A stretch of DNA of 64,000 nt from contig NC_065535.1 in NCBI RefSeq assembly GCF_932294415.1, positions 14,775,282 through 14,839,281 on the forward strand. The letters run 5' to 3'. The translations under genes were made by a program, and so were the position numbers. Position 1 is the stretch's first letter. Each line of letters opens with the position of its first letter. This document shows, one piece after another, positions 47,648 through 57,900 of this stretch. The notes beneath the pieces were generated by a model. That model saw only the letters and a list, made by a program, of their open reading frames with translations. It did not search any database and was not told the DNA's origin. Source of the DNA: Quercus robur. Lineage: Eukaryota > Streptophyta > Magnoliopsida > Fagales > Fagaceae.

Positions 47648-48266
47648 TGTGGGGCCAGAAAATTTGTGACCCCGGTCCACTTTACATTAGGGCTCAAGGC
47701 CCGAGTTGAGGAGAGACATTGCCGAGGACATACAACGAAAGTCCAAATGGCCTAAAACTTAGAAGGAAAGAATGGCACGCCATCAAAGGCAACCCCTAGA
47801 GCGCTCCTAAAAGAAAGGGCGAGTACAGTGTAGGAGCAGTTCAAGGGAAAGGCTGCCAATACTGCAGTTAAGTACTCTGCGCCTGACAGGGCCATGCCCT
47901 TCAGCTTTTACAACCACTTTGGGTATGTGCTGATAGGACAAATATCAGCCCTAGAAAGCTGAACCTACACGTAGACGTTAGAGGGAGGGTAAATGCTAGT
48001 ATAAAAGGAAAAGGAAGCAATCCAGAAAAAAATGAGGACTGGGACCAGGGCCAAGAACCAGAGCCTCCCAAGCTGTGCCGAGGAGAAAGTCTTCTTGGGC
48101 AAGCACGGTTCACCTCTGTGCAATCATCATGAATACCATGACTAACTACTGTCCGGTGACCAAGGCCTAACCTTTTAGCCCACTCTCTACAAATTTATTG
48201 TTTGAGCCTTTAATGTTCGAACCCAATATAAAAATTTGAGATCGTTATAAATTGAGTCCTTACAAT

Positions 48267-48284
48267 TGGCGCCGTCTGTGGGAA
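48267..48284 (+). other. Primer binding site of the LTR element
   Basis: TGGCGCCGTCTGTGGGAA begins two bases after the LTR end. The TGGCGCC start pairs with a tRNA 3' CCA end. It is the only intact primer binding site of this family in the window. Confidence 0.85.
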
Positions 48285-48537
48285 GGCTTTTGCGTTGGCA
48301 CAGGCGGCGGTTAGTCATGGTAGGATCAAGCTCCTGTCAAACAAGGGTCAGCGAAAGCCCCTCCATCATTTCCAGCAGCACGCAGTTGTCGTCCTAACTC
48401 AGCTCCCATTCAAGGCTGCACTTTGAAGTGCCAGTGGCGTGGGCAATTCTAGGGGTTTCCAACATCAAGTTTATGCCCCACACACCTTTGTCAAATAAGG
48501 GGCTAATCCTCGCGGGCCCGATTCACCGAATTCCTCT

Positions 48538-49330
48538 AAGTTTTGGACAGAACCAAGGTCTTGCATGGTCCTCGGACTCAAACCTATGGGGAAACCAACT
48601 ACTTTAAGAAAATCTAAGTTTTGGATAGAACCAAGGTCTTGCATGGTTTTCGGACTCAAACCTATGGGGAAACCAACTACTTTAAGAAAAACTATAAGTT
48701 TTGGACAGAACCAAGGTCTTGCATGGTTTTCGGACTCAAACCTATGGGGAAACCAACTACTTTAAGAAAAACTATAAGTTTTGGACAGAACCAAGGTCTT
48801 GCATGGCCCTCGAACTCAAACCTATGGGGAAACCAACTACTTTAAGAACAACTATAAGTTTTGGACAGAACCAAGGTCTTGCATGGTCCTCGAACTCAAA
48901 CCTATGGGGAAACCAACTACTTTAAGAAAAACTATAAGTTTTGGATAGAACGAAGGTCTTGCATGGTTCTCGGACTCAAACCTATAGGGAAACCAACTAT
49001 TTTAAGAAAAACTATAAGTTTTGGACAGAACCATTGTCTTGCACGGTCCTCGGACTCAAACCTATGGGGAAACCAACTACTTTAAGAAAAACTATAAGTT
49101 TTGGATAAAACCAAGGTCTTGCATGGTCCTCGGACTCAAATCTATGGAGAAACCAACTACTTTAAGAAAATCTAAGTTTTGGACAGAACCAAAGTCTTGC
49201 ATGGTTCTCGGACTCAAACCTATAAGGAAACCAACTACTTTAAGAAAAACTATAAGTTTTGGACAGAACCAAGGTATTGCATGGTCCTCAGACTCAAACT
49301 TATGGGGAAACCAACCACTAGAAAATGGCT
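48538..49330 (+). repeat. ~80-bp tandem array, about ten copies
   Basis: Units start near 48540, 48617, 48699, 48779, 48859, 48939, 49019, 49099, 49175 and 49257. Each contains GTTTTGGACAGAACCAAGG, then TGCATGGT-CTCGGACTCAAA and GGGGAAACCAACTACTTTAA. Two units are about 76 bp because they lack a few bases. Copies differ by only a few substitutions, so the array expanded recently or is homogenised. The same unit occurs two to three times at 530-700. Open frames spanning the array are a by-product. Confidence 0.95.
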
Positions 49331-49959
49331 TAAGTCCTAGACAGAATGGAAATCCCGCGCGGTTCTCGGATCCTCAGCTCTAAGGAAACTAACACAAACC
49401 GAGTGTTTAGACCCGGTACAGTCATACCTCTGTCCTCGGACAGGATGAAAAAAAAAAAAAAAATTTCAGGCTATGAATGTTGTCAGAAACGTGGCAAAGC
49501 ACCCTAGTGCTCAGCGACCCTCTCGGATAGTTCATTTTAGGTTATCCATCCTCCGGTGATCACCCCATATGCAATACAGAGCATTCAGTTGTTATCTCGG
49601 TTAGTCTCATATGGTTAACCTACTTCAAGTCGGCATTATTGTGCCCGTTAGTTTTAATAAGTTCAAAGTGATAGCTCTTTGTTAACAAGGGTTTCGGCCC
49701 TAAGTATTGTTCAAAAGAAAAGGACACCAGCACATCCATTCACCAAATAATTATTGCAGAAAAGAAAGAACACGTAAAATGGGATAAAGTCATCTTTTAT
49801 TAGACAAAGAAGTAGTACAGCGTACAATAAGGGGCTTAAACAAGCCTATACCATAAGCTAAATACAGAAGCCAAAAGAAAAACAAAAAGAAAAAAAATAC
49901 AAGGGAACGATAAATCCTTCAAATTTTGCTCTAGCAGCGACTAAGCACGTCAGGATGGC

Positions 49960-50085
49960 ACCAGTGATGGAAGAGAAGAAGAAGCAGAGGCACCTGGGTG
50001 GCACCAGTGATGGAAGAGAAGAAGAAGCGGAGGCACCTAGGTGGCATCAGTGATGGAAGAGAAGAAGAAGCGGAGATGCCTAATC
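49960..50085 (+). repeat. 43-bp purine-rich tandem repeat, three copies
   Basis: Three copies of a unit with GTGATGGAAGAGAAGAAGAAG are spaced 43 bp apart. The region corresponds to the purine-rich stretch at 1450-1620 in the first element. Confidence 0.85.
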
Positions 50086-51509
50086 CCCGTACCAGCTCTG
50101 ACTGCAATCGAGCAAGTGTCATATTAGCAGCACTCGAGAGAAAGCGGATGGTACCGATGATGAGAAACCTCAGTGCTGTCGCACCAAAAATTTGATGCGA
50201 CCTCCACCTACTTCAGATTTTGGCTGAAGGAAGAAGAGGCTCCTTTCTTGCCTTATCAAGGGGAAGAAATGTCTTGAGTCTTTGTCTCCTTTGCCCTGAC
50301 CGGGCCATCTTGAGTCTCGGGAAAACCCAATGCTTCTGGAGAGGGTGTGGTCCCTTCACCCCCATCCTGGCCTTAACCATATCACCCCCAAAGGCTCAGT
50401 CACACTGGTAATGGGGACTATGGGCACAACTGGAGGGTTAGGGATTTGAAAGGCTTAAAGGGTCTACAAATAAAGAAAATGACCCCCCATCGTGCTTCTT
50501 ATATGGGGGGCAAGCCTAGTGGCATTTAATCTGTACAAATCTCCAAGAAAAGTTACAAACGAGATAAGTCCCGCTCAACTCCCAACGCTGTCTTCAACCG
50601 TTAGATTTGCGTCGCCTCGTAAAGAGAACTTATTAAAGACGCGCCTCGTTCACCGAAACAGCAGGAACGCAACGTGAGTAAAACTAAAGGAATGTCTCAT
50701 AACCAGGAACATGTCCCAGGCAAATGAAGAGACACCGGCATTGATGAAGGACAAGGCTTGGCAAGCTGTGACATAGGTCCGACGTCACCAAAACCCTCTT
50801 CTCCGTCCGGGGGGCCGGACAGCAGGATTTTGAGGGCTATTGTGGGGCCAGAGAATTTGTGACCCCGACCCACTTTACATTAGGGCCCAAGGCCCGAGCC
50901 GAAGAGAGACATTGCCAAGGACGTATAAAGAAAGTCCAAATGGTCTAGAGATGTAGCTGAGGATGATCCTGTCCTCGGCATCCTAAAACTTAGAAGGAAA
51001 GAATGGCACGCCATCAAAGGCAGCCCCCAGAACACTCCCAAAAGAAAGGGAGAGTATAGTGTAGGAGCAATTCAAGGGAAAGATTGCCAATACTGCAATT
51101 AAGTACTCTGCGTCTGACAGGACCATGCCCTTCAGCTTTTACAACCACCCCCAACCACTTTGGGTATGGGCTGATAAGACAAGTATCAGCCCTAGAAAAC
51201 TGAACCTACACGTGGACGTTAGAGGGAGGGTAAAGACTAGTATAAAAGGAAAAGGAAGCAATCCAGAAAAAAGGAGGACTGGGACCAGGGTCAAGAACCA
51301 AAACCTCCCAGGCCGTGCCGAGGAGAAAGTCTTTTTGGGCAAGCACAGTTCACCTCTGTGCAATCATCATGAATATCATGACTAATCACTGTCCGGTGAC
51401 CAAGGCCTAACCTTTTAGCCCACTCTCTACAAATTTACTGTTTGGGCCTTTAATGTTCAAACCCAATATAAAAATTTAGGATCGTTACAAATTGAGTCAT
51501 TACAGTAAT

Positions 51510-52606
51510 TACTTAGTCCTAGACCCTACCACGTTAGTTATCCCACAAAGTAACTTTTTTCCCGAAAGACTAACCAACAGCAAACAACATACAACATGTA
51601 TGTCAATTTTTAAATTTATTTATAAGAAATCACAAATTTTTTTCATATACTCATCCTAATAAAATTTGATTTTAACGTAAAAAAAAAAAAAAAAAAGCAT
51701 TTTACACTTATTCAAAACCAAACGTAATTTCATTCAGCACAATTACTTCTAATAAAAATTTCCGTATAACGCCAAATACATTAAAAAAAAAAAAAAAAAA
51801 ATTACGTCAAAAAACATTTTAGAAAATGAATGCATTCACGAAATAAATTTACCAAACACATCCTTAAATTTGTAAATTATTTGAATGCATTTTCACACGT
51901 GAGTTGTGAAGGAACGAATAGATATGTTATGAGAGAATTTAATGAATTATAAAGAATTAAAGTAGTATTCTCTTAGCATGTTTTGGACGTTTATAAAAAA
52001 AATATAAAAAAAAAATAAATAAATAAAAAAATTAAAAATGTATTTTTTATATATTTACTTTGTATTTATGTAATTTGTTAAAACCACTTGGTGGAACGTT
52101 GAAAGAGGAATCGAAGCAACTTGTGTTCTTTTGTATTTATTTAAATCTCACTCAATGGTAATATACAGTCCCCTATTTAAAAAACAAATTTAAACATCTA
52201 TATCAGCTTCTTTTTTTTGAGAAAGAATATCTATATCAGCTTGGTGTAGGAAAAGGAAGAAAACAACCATCCAAACATAAGTACAACCATCATTCCCTTG
52301 TGCTTCCTTTTTGCCCTAGCTGGATTCTGCAACAAAAAAGGGTAAATCTAAAATAGAAAAAATGAAAGAGAGATAATATCTTGGATTGGGCTAAGTTCTC
52401 GTTCGATCATGGGCCTCCATATCGAAAAAAAGGAAATTAATACATAGGAATCAATCCTAACTCTAAAGCCTGCAGCCCAACAGTTCAAATATTGGTCCAT
52501 ATTCCAAACTTTTTGACCTATTCCAGCCATTCCGAGCAAGAACTTTTTGGTGGTCACTGGTCAGGACTCAGGAATAGATATTCCAGCCCCCAAAAAAAAA
52601 AAACTC

Positions 52607-52637
<31 letters not shown>

Positions 52638-52816
52638 TAATGAGAAAAAAAAAATTCTATAGTTGAGTTGTAATTTTTTTTTTTAATAGAACTTTTGGAG
52701 TTTATTAGTTTTTTCCCTCCCCCAAATCAGTCCTCATCAAGTACATTTCAGCTCTTAATTCACTTATTTATATAAAAAAAAAATATTTTATATTTCTTTT
52801 TGGGAGCAATTATAAG
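51510..52816. other. AT-rich intergenic region
   Basis: Several A runs (51680, 51783, 52008) and a TA run at 52608-52630 are present. No coding sequence or classifiable element is seen. Confidence 0.4.
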
Positions 52817-53007
52817 CATGGTTTTAAAAACCGAACCGGATATAGAACCGTTTTTTTAATTTCCGGTTCAACCCCGGTTTTTGACCTGTTTTGGGCCGGT
52901 TTTTCGATTATTGACCGGTTTTGGGGCTTTTAACCGGACCGGATTGGCTCTCGGTGCCCGGATGAATTGGTCGGACCGGCCGGTCCGGTCCAGTTTTTAA
53001 AACAGTG
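52817..53007. mobile_element. hAT-type MITE with 8-bp TSD
   Basis: The inverted ends CATGGTTTTAAAAACCGAAC and the reverse complement of AGTTTTTAAAACAGTG match. ATTATAAG is duplicated at 52809-52816 and 53008-53015. The interior is dominated by CCGGTT/AACCGG and CGGACCGG words. Confidence 0.8.
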
Positions 53008-53503
53008 ATTATAAGATGGATAAATTAAATGATTTGGTTATTGTTCATAATTTTGTCATCCTATAACTTTTTATTTTGGGTTATGAGATGGCATGAATGA
53101 TGTAGTTCTTATATTTATTTTGTAAGGAGTATTTATATTTACAAATTATATATATATATATATATATATAAAATATGGTATGTTCGATACAATATACTAA
53201 TAAACACACAAGAATTGAATTATGTTGTTCTAGTAACTAATTCAAAATGGTATTCAAAACTTTGTTATAATCGATACTCATCACAACCACATATCAATAT
53301 CTATTTTTGATAAATGATAATTGATGCATGTGTCAAGTGAATACTAAAACAAACATTATTGATGAATGAGAACAACTTGCTTCCATTTCATAGTTAACAT
53401 CTTATTCTTATTGAATAATATTAGTGTCATATCATTTAAAAATGCAATACTTGATAGTTGATACATCTTCTGATTTGTTTTTTTGGACAAATTCAATAGT
53501 TAT

Positions 53504-54206
53504 TGTAGGGTCACAATTTGAGGCCCAAGCCCAAAATGTATGGAGTCTTGGTCCAATGAGTCCAATACAATGAATTTGTAGAGAAATGGGTCAAAGAACT
53601 AGGTCCTAATAAATTGGACAACGGCTAGTATTGAATTGCATGGCATTCAAACACGAACCAAGGATGCTGATATTAATAAATTTTTAGTTCGAGGAGGTTA
53701 AATCTGGATATAATGCTCACTCTAGAATATCAGAATGATTTAGATTGCTTTACTATTTTTTCTTTCTCCTTTTTGATCCCCCACTCCATGAAAGGGTCAT
53801 TCACCTTATATATCCTCCTTTGAATAATCTTTACCCTCCACTTGTTGATCATCCGAATCTCTACTTGAGTGTTTGTCCCATCAGAAAAGTAGCTGCAGTG
53901 CATTTAATGTGGTGGTGACAGCATTCTGTTATATATTTTCAGGTTTTTTTCCATCTCACGTGTTCGCGAAGTACATCTACGTCATTGAAGCTTCTTGGAA
54001 GGTCACTTTAATTACTGGATTATATATTTTGAACCATATTCATTAAGTCTGAGGAGGATGTACTCCTCAGACGACCTTTCATTTGCTCTGTGCTAATGGG
54101 ACCTGGTTCAGAAATATCTCATAATTATTTGCTTCTTCTCAGACCCATTTGTGTCATCGAATAAAACCCAAGGCCCAATATACGATTCTAGGCCCTTCCC
54201 CCTACA
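53504..54206 (-). repeat. Probable solo LTR, minus orientation
   Basis: The ends are TGTAGGGTCAC and CCCCCTACA. Blocks CCCTCCACTTGTTG, TGTCCCATCAG and GTGCATTTAATG are shared with the LTRs at 3102 and 23918 in the same (minus) orientation. No internal region is attached. The flanks do not give a clean 5-bp duplication, so the exact ends are uncertain. Confidence 0.65.
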
Positions 54207-54419
54207 TATACAATAAAAAATGAATTTTATTTGAATCCTAAATATTTTTATTGGAAATAATAAAAAATGATCAGTAATTTGTTTTTAATATTATTAAAAT
54301 TTTATTATGTATTTATGTTTGAACTAAACAAATAAAATTTAATATGAACTACTCTATTCATTTTCCATTTGAACTTTGAAGTTTTGTTTTTTTTTTCCAA
54401 CAACCGATATTCCGGTGGT

Positions 54420-54519
54420 CCGGCAGCAATTGTCACACGTGCAAAACGAGCCCTCATCTCTTGGAACTGACAACTCCAGTCTCCCAGCACAAGAAAAACA
54501 TAGACATTATACTTTCACA

Positions 54520-54560
<41 letters not shown>

Positions 54561-54660
54561 TCTCTCTCTCTCTGCTATTGTTAATGGCGATGATATAAAG
54601 GAATTAGGGTTCGAGTTAGAGAGAGAGAGAGAGAGAACAAAGGAAATTATTTGATTTGCT
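54420..54660 (+). promoter_or_regulatory. Promoter/leader of the DUF760 gene with a G-box and CT/CA microsatellite
   Basis: CACGTG at 54436-54441 lies about 230 bp before the ATG. A CT run, CA run and second CT run (54519-54573) follow, and a GA run (54619-54635) lies just before the ATG. G-boxes are targets of HY5-type factors in light and UV-B responses, which would suit the UV-B-induced relative; this is inference. Confidence 0.4.
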
Positions 54661-54666
54661 ATCAAA

Positions 54667-54905
54667 ATGTATTCTTTAACAGTGAAACCCTTCTTAGTTC
54701 CTCAACCTCAATTTGCTTCTTCTTCCTCTTCTTCTACTTCTTCTTCGCATTGCTCGCATCGTTGGAGCTCTGTAATTAACTTCCCCACGATAAGGACCAA
54801 GCACAGTGGAGGAAGAAGATTTGCTCTCACAATTCACGCTTATGATTCTTCCAAGAACCAAGCTCCCAACGGCTCCGGCGATTCCAAGCCTCCCAACGGA
54901 GCTAT

Positions 54906-54947
<42 letters not shown>

Positions 54948-57900
54948 GATATACATTTTACACATTTATGTATGAGTGTATTGTTTGATTTATGCTTTTG
55001 TACTTTTTTTGTGAACTTATGTGAATGAAAAAATTATGGTGGTTTTCATGGCTTATATAGGATAATGTAGGTCATTAAGGTAGTTATTAGTAATGATGGT
55101 ATTATATACTAGAACGGCGAGGAGGGTATTATGAAAACTTAATTAGAAGTGAAAATTTGAGATAGATGTAGATTTATTTAGATAATACTATCAAAAAGAG
55201 ATACCATTTTTGTTTTTCCTACCCTAAATGATGTGTGCTGTGGTTAATAATAATATTATGCCCTCTCGACAGGCTAGAAGTTGGAATGGAACTAGTGAGA
55301 AATTCCTATTATAACTTGGACCATAGGATAATTGGTTCCAATATTTTGTCCCATTGTTATTGGCCTAGATGGTAACAGACGCTATGACTTTGGATGGAAT
55401 ATAATGGAGGAAAAGAATACATGTGGCTCACCCTTACTAATCTTGTTGAGGATCCATAGCCGACCCCGAAAATTTGGGACTAAGGATTTGTTGTTGTTGT
55501 TGTGTTATTAGCCTAGGCAATATATTTAATGATACCCCATTTTATGTTGGTTCAAAGATCACAGCTGAATTGTGAGGCCTTACAGCCCAAGACACTCAAA
55601 TGTGAAGTGCTGCTTAACCTTTGGCTTCAGCATGCTGTACCAAGTTTTGGAATTGTTGTCTAGGGAAATGTTACCCACTTCCCCAATATTTTGATTTGAA
55701 TGGTTTGCGCTTGATTTGTTGTAGTCATAGTTGATTGTATGTTTGTGTCCCTTTTTTGAAATCAACAGCCAAAGACCAGAAGAGAAATTCTATTGGAGTA
55801 TGTCAAAAATGTGCAGCCAGAATTTATGGAGATGTTTGTGAAGAGAGCACCTCAACAGGTATGTTGCCCATGCGTTCGATATTATATAATGCCGCTGTAG
55901 TGTTACTTGGAGGTTTTTATTATCCATGGTCATGTGTTCCTGGTGGAAATGAATTCTTTTTCATGCTCACCTTTCAGGTAGTTGATGCTATGCGCCAAAC
56001 AGTGACAAATATGATTGGAACACTTCCACCACAATTTTTTGCAGTAACAGTTACCACTGTAAGTGTAGTTGCTTTTTTATGTACAAATGCATTTGTGGAA
56101 TTGAATATTATGCCTGAAAATGGCTATTGAAATTTTGGGGAAACCACTTCTACCATTGTTTTAAATTAAGTCGTGGGTTTCTAATTTTGTCAATTAAAGT
56201 CATGTTCCTTTTAATTCTTGGCCACTGTTGATTTCACTGTAATGCCATTTTACTAAACACGTTTATCAAAATGTCTGCATATTACCAAAGCAAATTGACA
56301 TCATAGCCCCCACAAAACGATGCTATTTTCCCTTAAAAAGGGGTATTTTTTGGACCCTCTCTCTTCTCTTGTTTAAGTCTTACTCTTTCTTTTCTGTCAA
56401 GGACTCCACCGTCCTTTTTTCCTCTCAAGGCAGTGATTTCTAGGCAGCATATTCTGCAGTTTGAAGTTCATAGCGGTTGGGATCAGAAGATGATGGCAAA
56501 TGGAATTTGGAGGTGACAGTGACTGGTTTGATGAGTTCAAGGGACAGAAGCCATTTGAAGGAATTTTGGGCCAGTGGCTCGGTTTCATCAACAGGGTGTG
56601 AGGAATGCTTGATAGATCAGTGGCTTAGAGTGTCTTTGATTCAGTTGTTGAGTCGGTCTAAGAAGAGAGGGGGGGGGGGGGGGGGGGGGGGAGGTGTTGA
56701 GACGTGGAAGTGGTGGCATGGGGTTGTGATTGGGTGGCAATGGCTGGTGATTTTGGGAGTTAGGGTTTGTTATGGTTGTGTGTTAGATTGGGGTTTGATT
56801 TGGGAGGTGGTGGCTCAAGTGGTTCCTGGCCATGGTTGGGTTTGTCCATGGCTGGTGGTAAAAAAAATTATTTAATTTTATTTGGTTTGGTAGGAAAGTG
56901 TGGGAAAGAAACAAAATTTTGGTCTTGAATTTGGGATTTGGGCTTGCTAATGGATACGCAATGACCTTTTTCCAAGTCTGCTGGAATATGGTCAAGGAAG
57001 ATATCTTAAATTTCTTCAAATATTTCCATGAGGAAGGTATGTTTAAAAGAGTTTGCTTCTTTTATTATTCCTATTCTCAAAAAAATAAGGGCAGTGAATG
57101 TAAAAGGTTTTAGACTGATTACCCTAATATAAAATCTTGGCTAAGTTCCCCTCGAATAGACTGAAGAACGTAATGGGGGAGCTCATTTCTAACATGTGTA
57201 ATACTTTTATTCTTGGAAGAAAAATATTAGACTCAATATTTATTGCTAATGAGTGTCTGGACAGTCGATGAAGGAAAGGGATTCCCGAAGTGCTTTGTAA
57301 ACTTGACCTAGAAAAAGCCTATGATCCTCTAAATTGGGATTTCTTTTTTATAGGGAAAAGTCGAGGAAGTGGATTCATTCTTGCATTTTGATTGTTCAGT
57401 TTTGAATACTGATGTGGTTTTTTTTGTTGCAATTACTATGTTTTTGTTAAGGAGACCCATTCACCCCTCTTTGTCTCTGTGATGGAAGTTCTAAGTAGAA
57501 TGATCTCAAAAGTTGTGGATGGGGGATTCCTATTAAGATTTTTGTAAAGGCGAATAGTTATATTCTTAGGATCTCACACTTGTTTTTTGCAGATGATACA
57601 CTTATCATGTGTGATTCCAGGCCAAAAGAGGTATGGTAGTTGTTGCACCTTGTTACTTTTTGAGGTGGTTTTATGGTTTGAAGATAATTGAAGACGTTAC
57701 CATTAAAATGTTTTATGGTTGGAAAGTTTAGTTGACATTCTTGGGTGTAAAATATGTGCCTTACCATTAAAATGTCTGGGACCACTAGGAGCTTTCTCTA
57801 AAGTTAGGGCTATTTGGGATGATGTTCTAGAAAGAATGGAGAAAAGGCTAGAAAGTTGGAAAAAGAGATACCTGTCAAAGTGTGGAAGGCTCACTTTAAT

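Larger units (their letters stand above)
47648..51504 (+). mobile_element. Complete non-autonomous LTR retrotransposon, TSD GTAAT
   Basis: The left LTR is 47648-48264 and the right LTR 50841-51504, both TGTGGGGCCAG...TTACA, with GTAAT at 47643-47647 and 51505-51509. The primer binding site TGGCGCCGTCTGTGGG starts at 48267, typical of Tat/Ogre-like Ty3/gypsy elements. A polypurine-type tract (GCAGGATTTTGAGGGCTAT) ends at 50840. The 2.6-kb interior has no gag or pol. It carries an 80-bp tandem array, 43-bp purine-rich repeats and a 3' tail shared with 1-387 and 1690-2386. It must depend on an autonomous relative. Confidence 0.9.

Noticed and set aside
48538-49330. Regular array that might be taken for CRISPR
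   Set aside because: Units are whole 80-bp direct repeats without unique spacers, inside an LTR element in a plant nuclear genome.
48565-49383. Overlapping open frames with repeated GLKPMGKPTTLRK-type peptide
   Set aside because: They follow from an 80-bp tandem repeat with few stops; frame shifts between units and there is no start context or domain.
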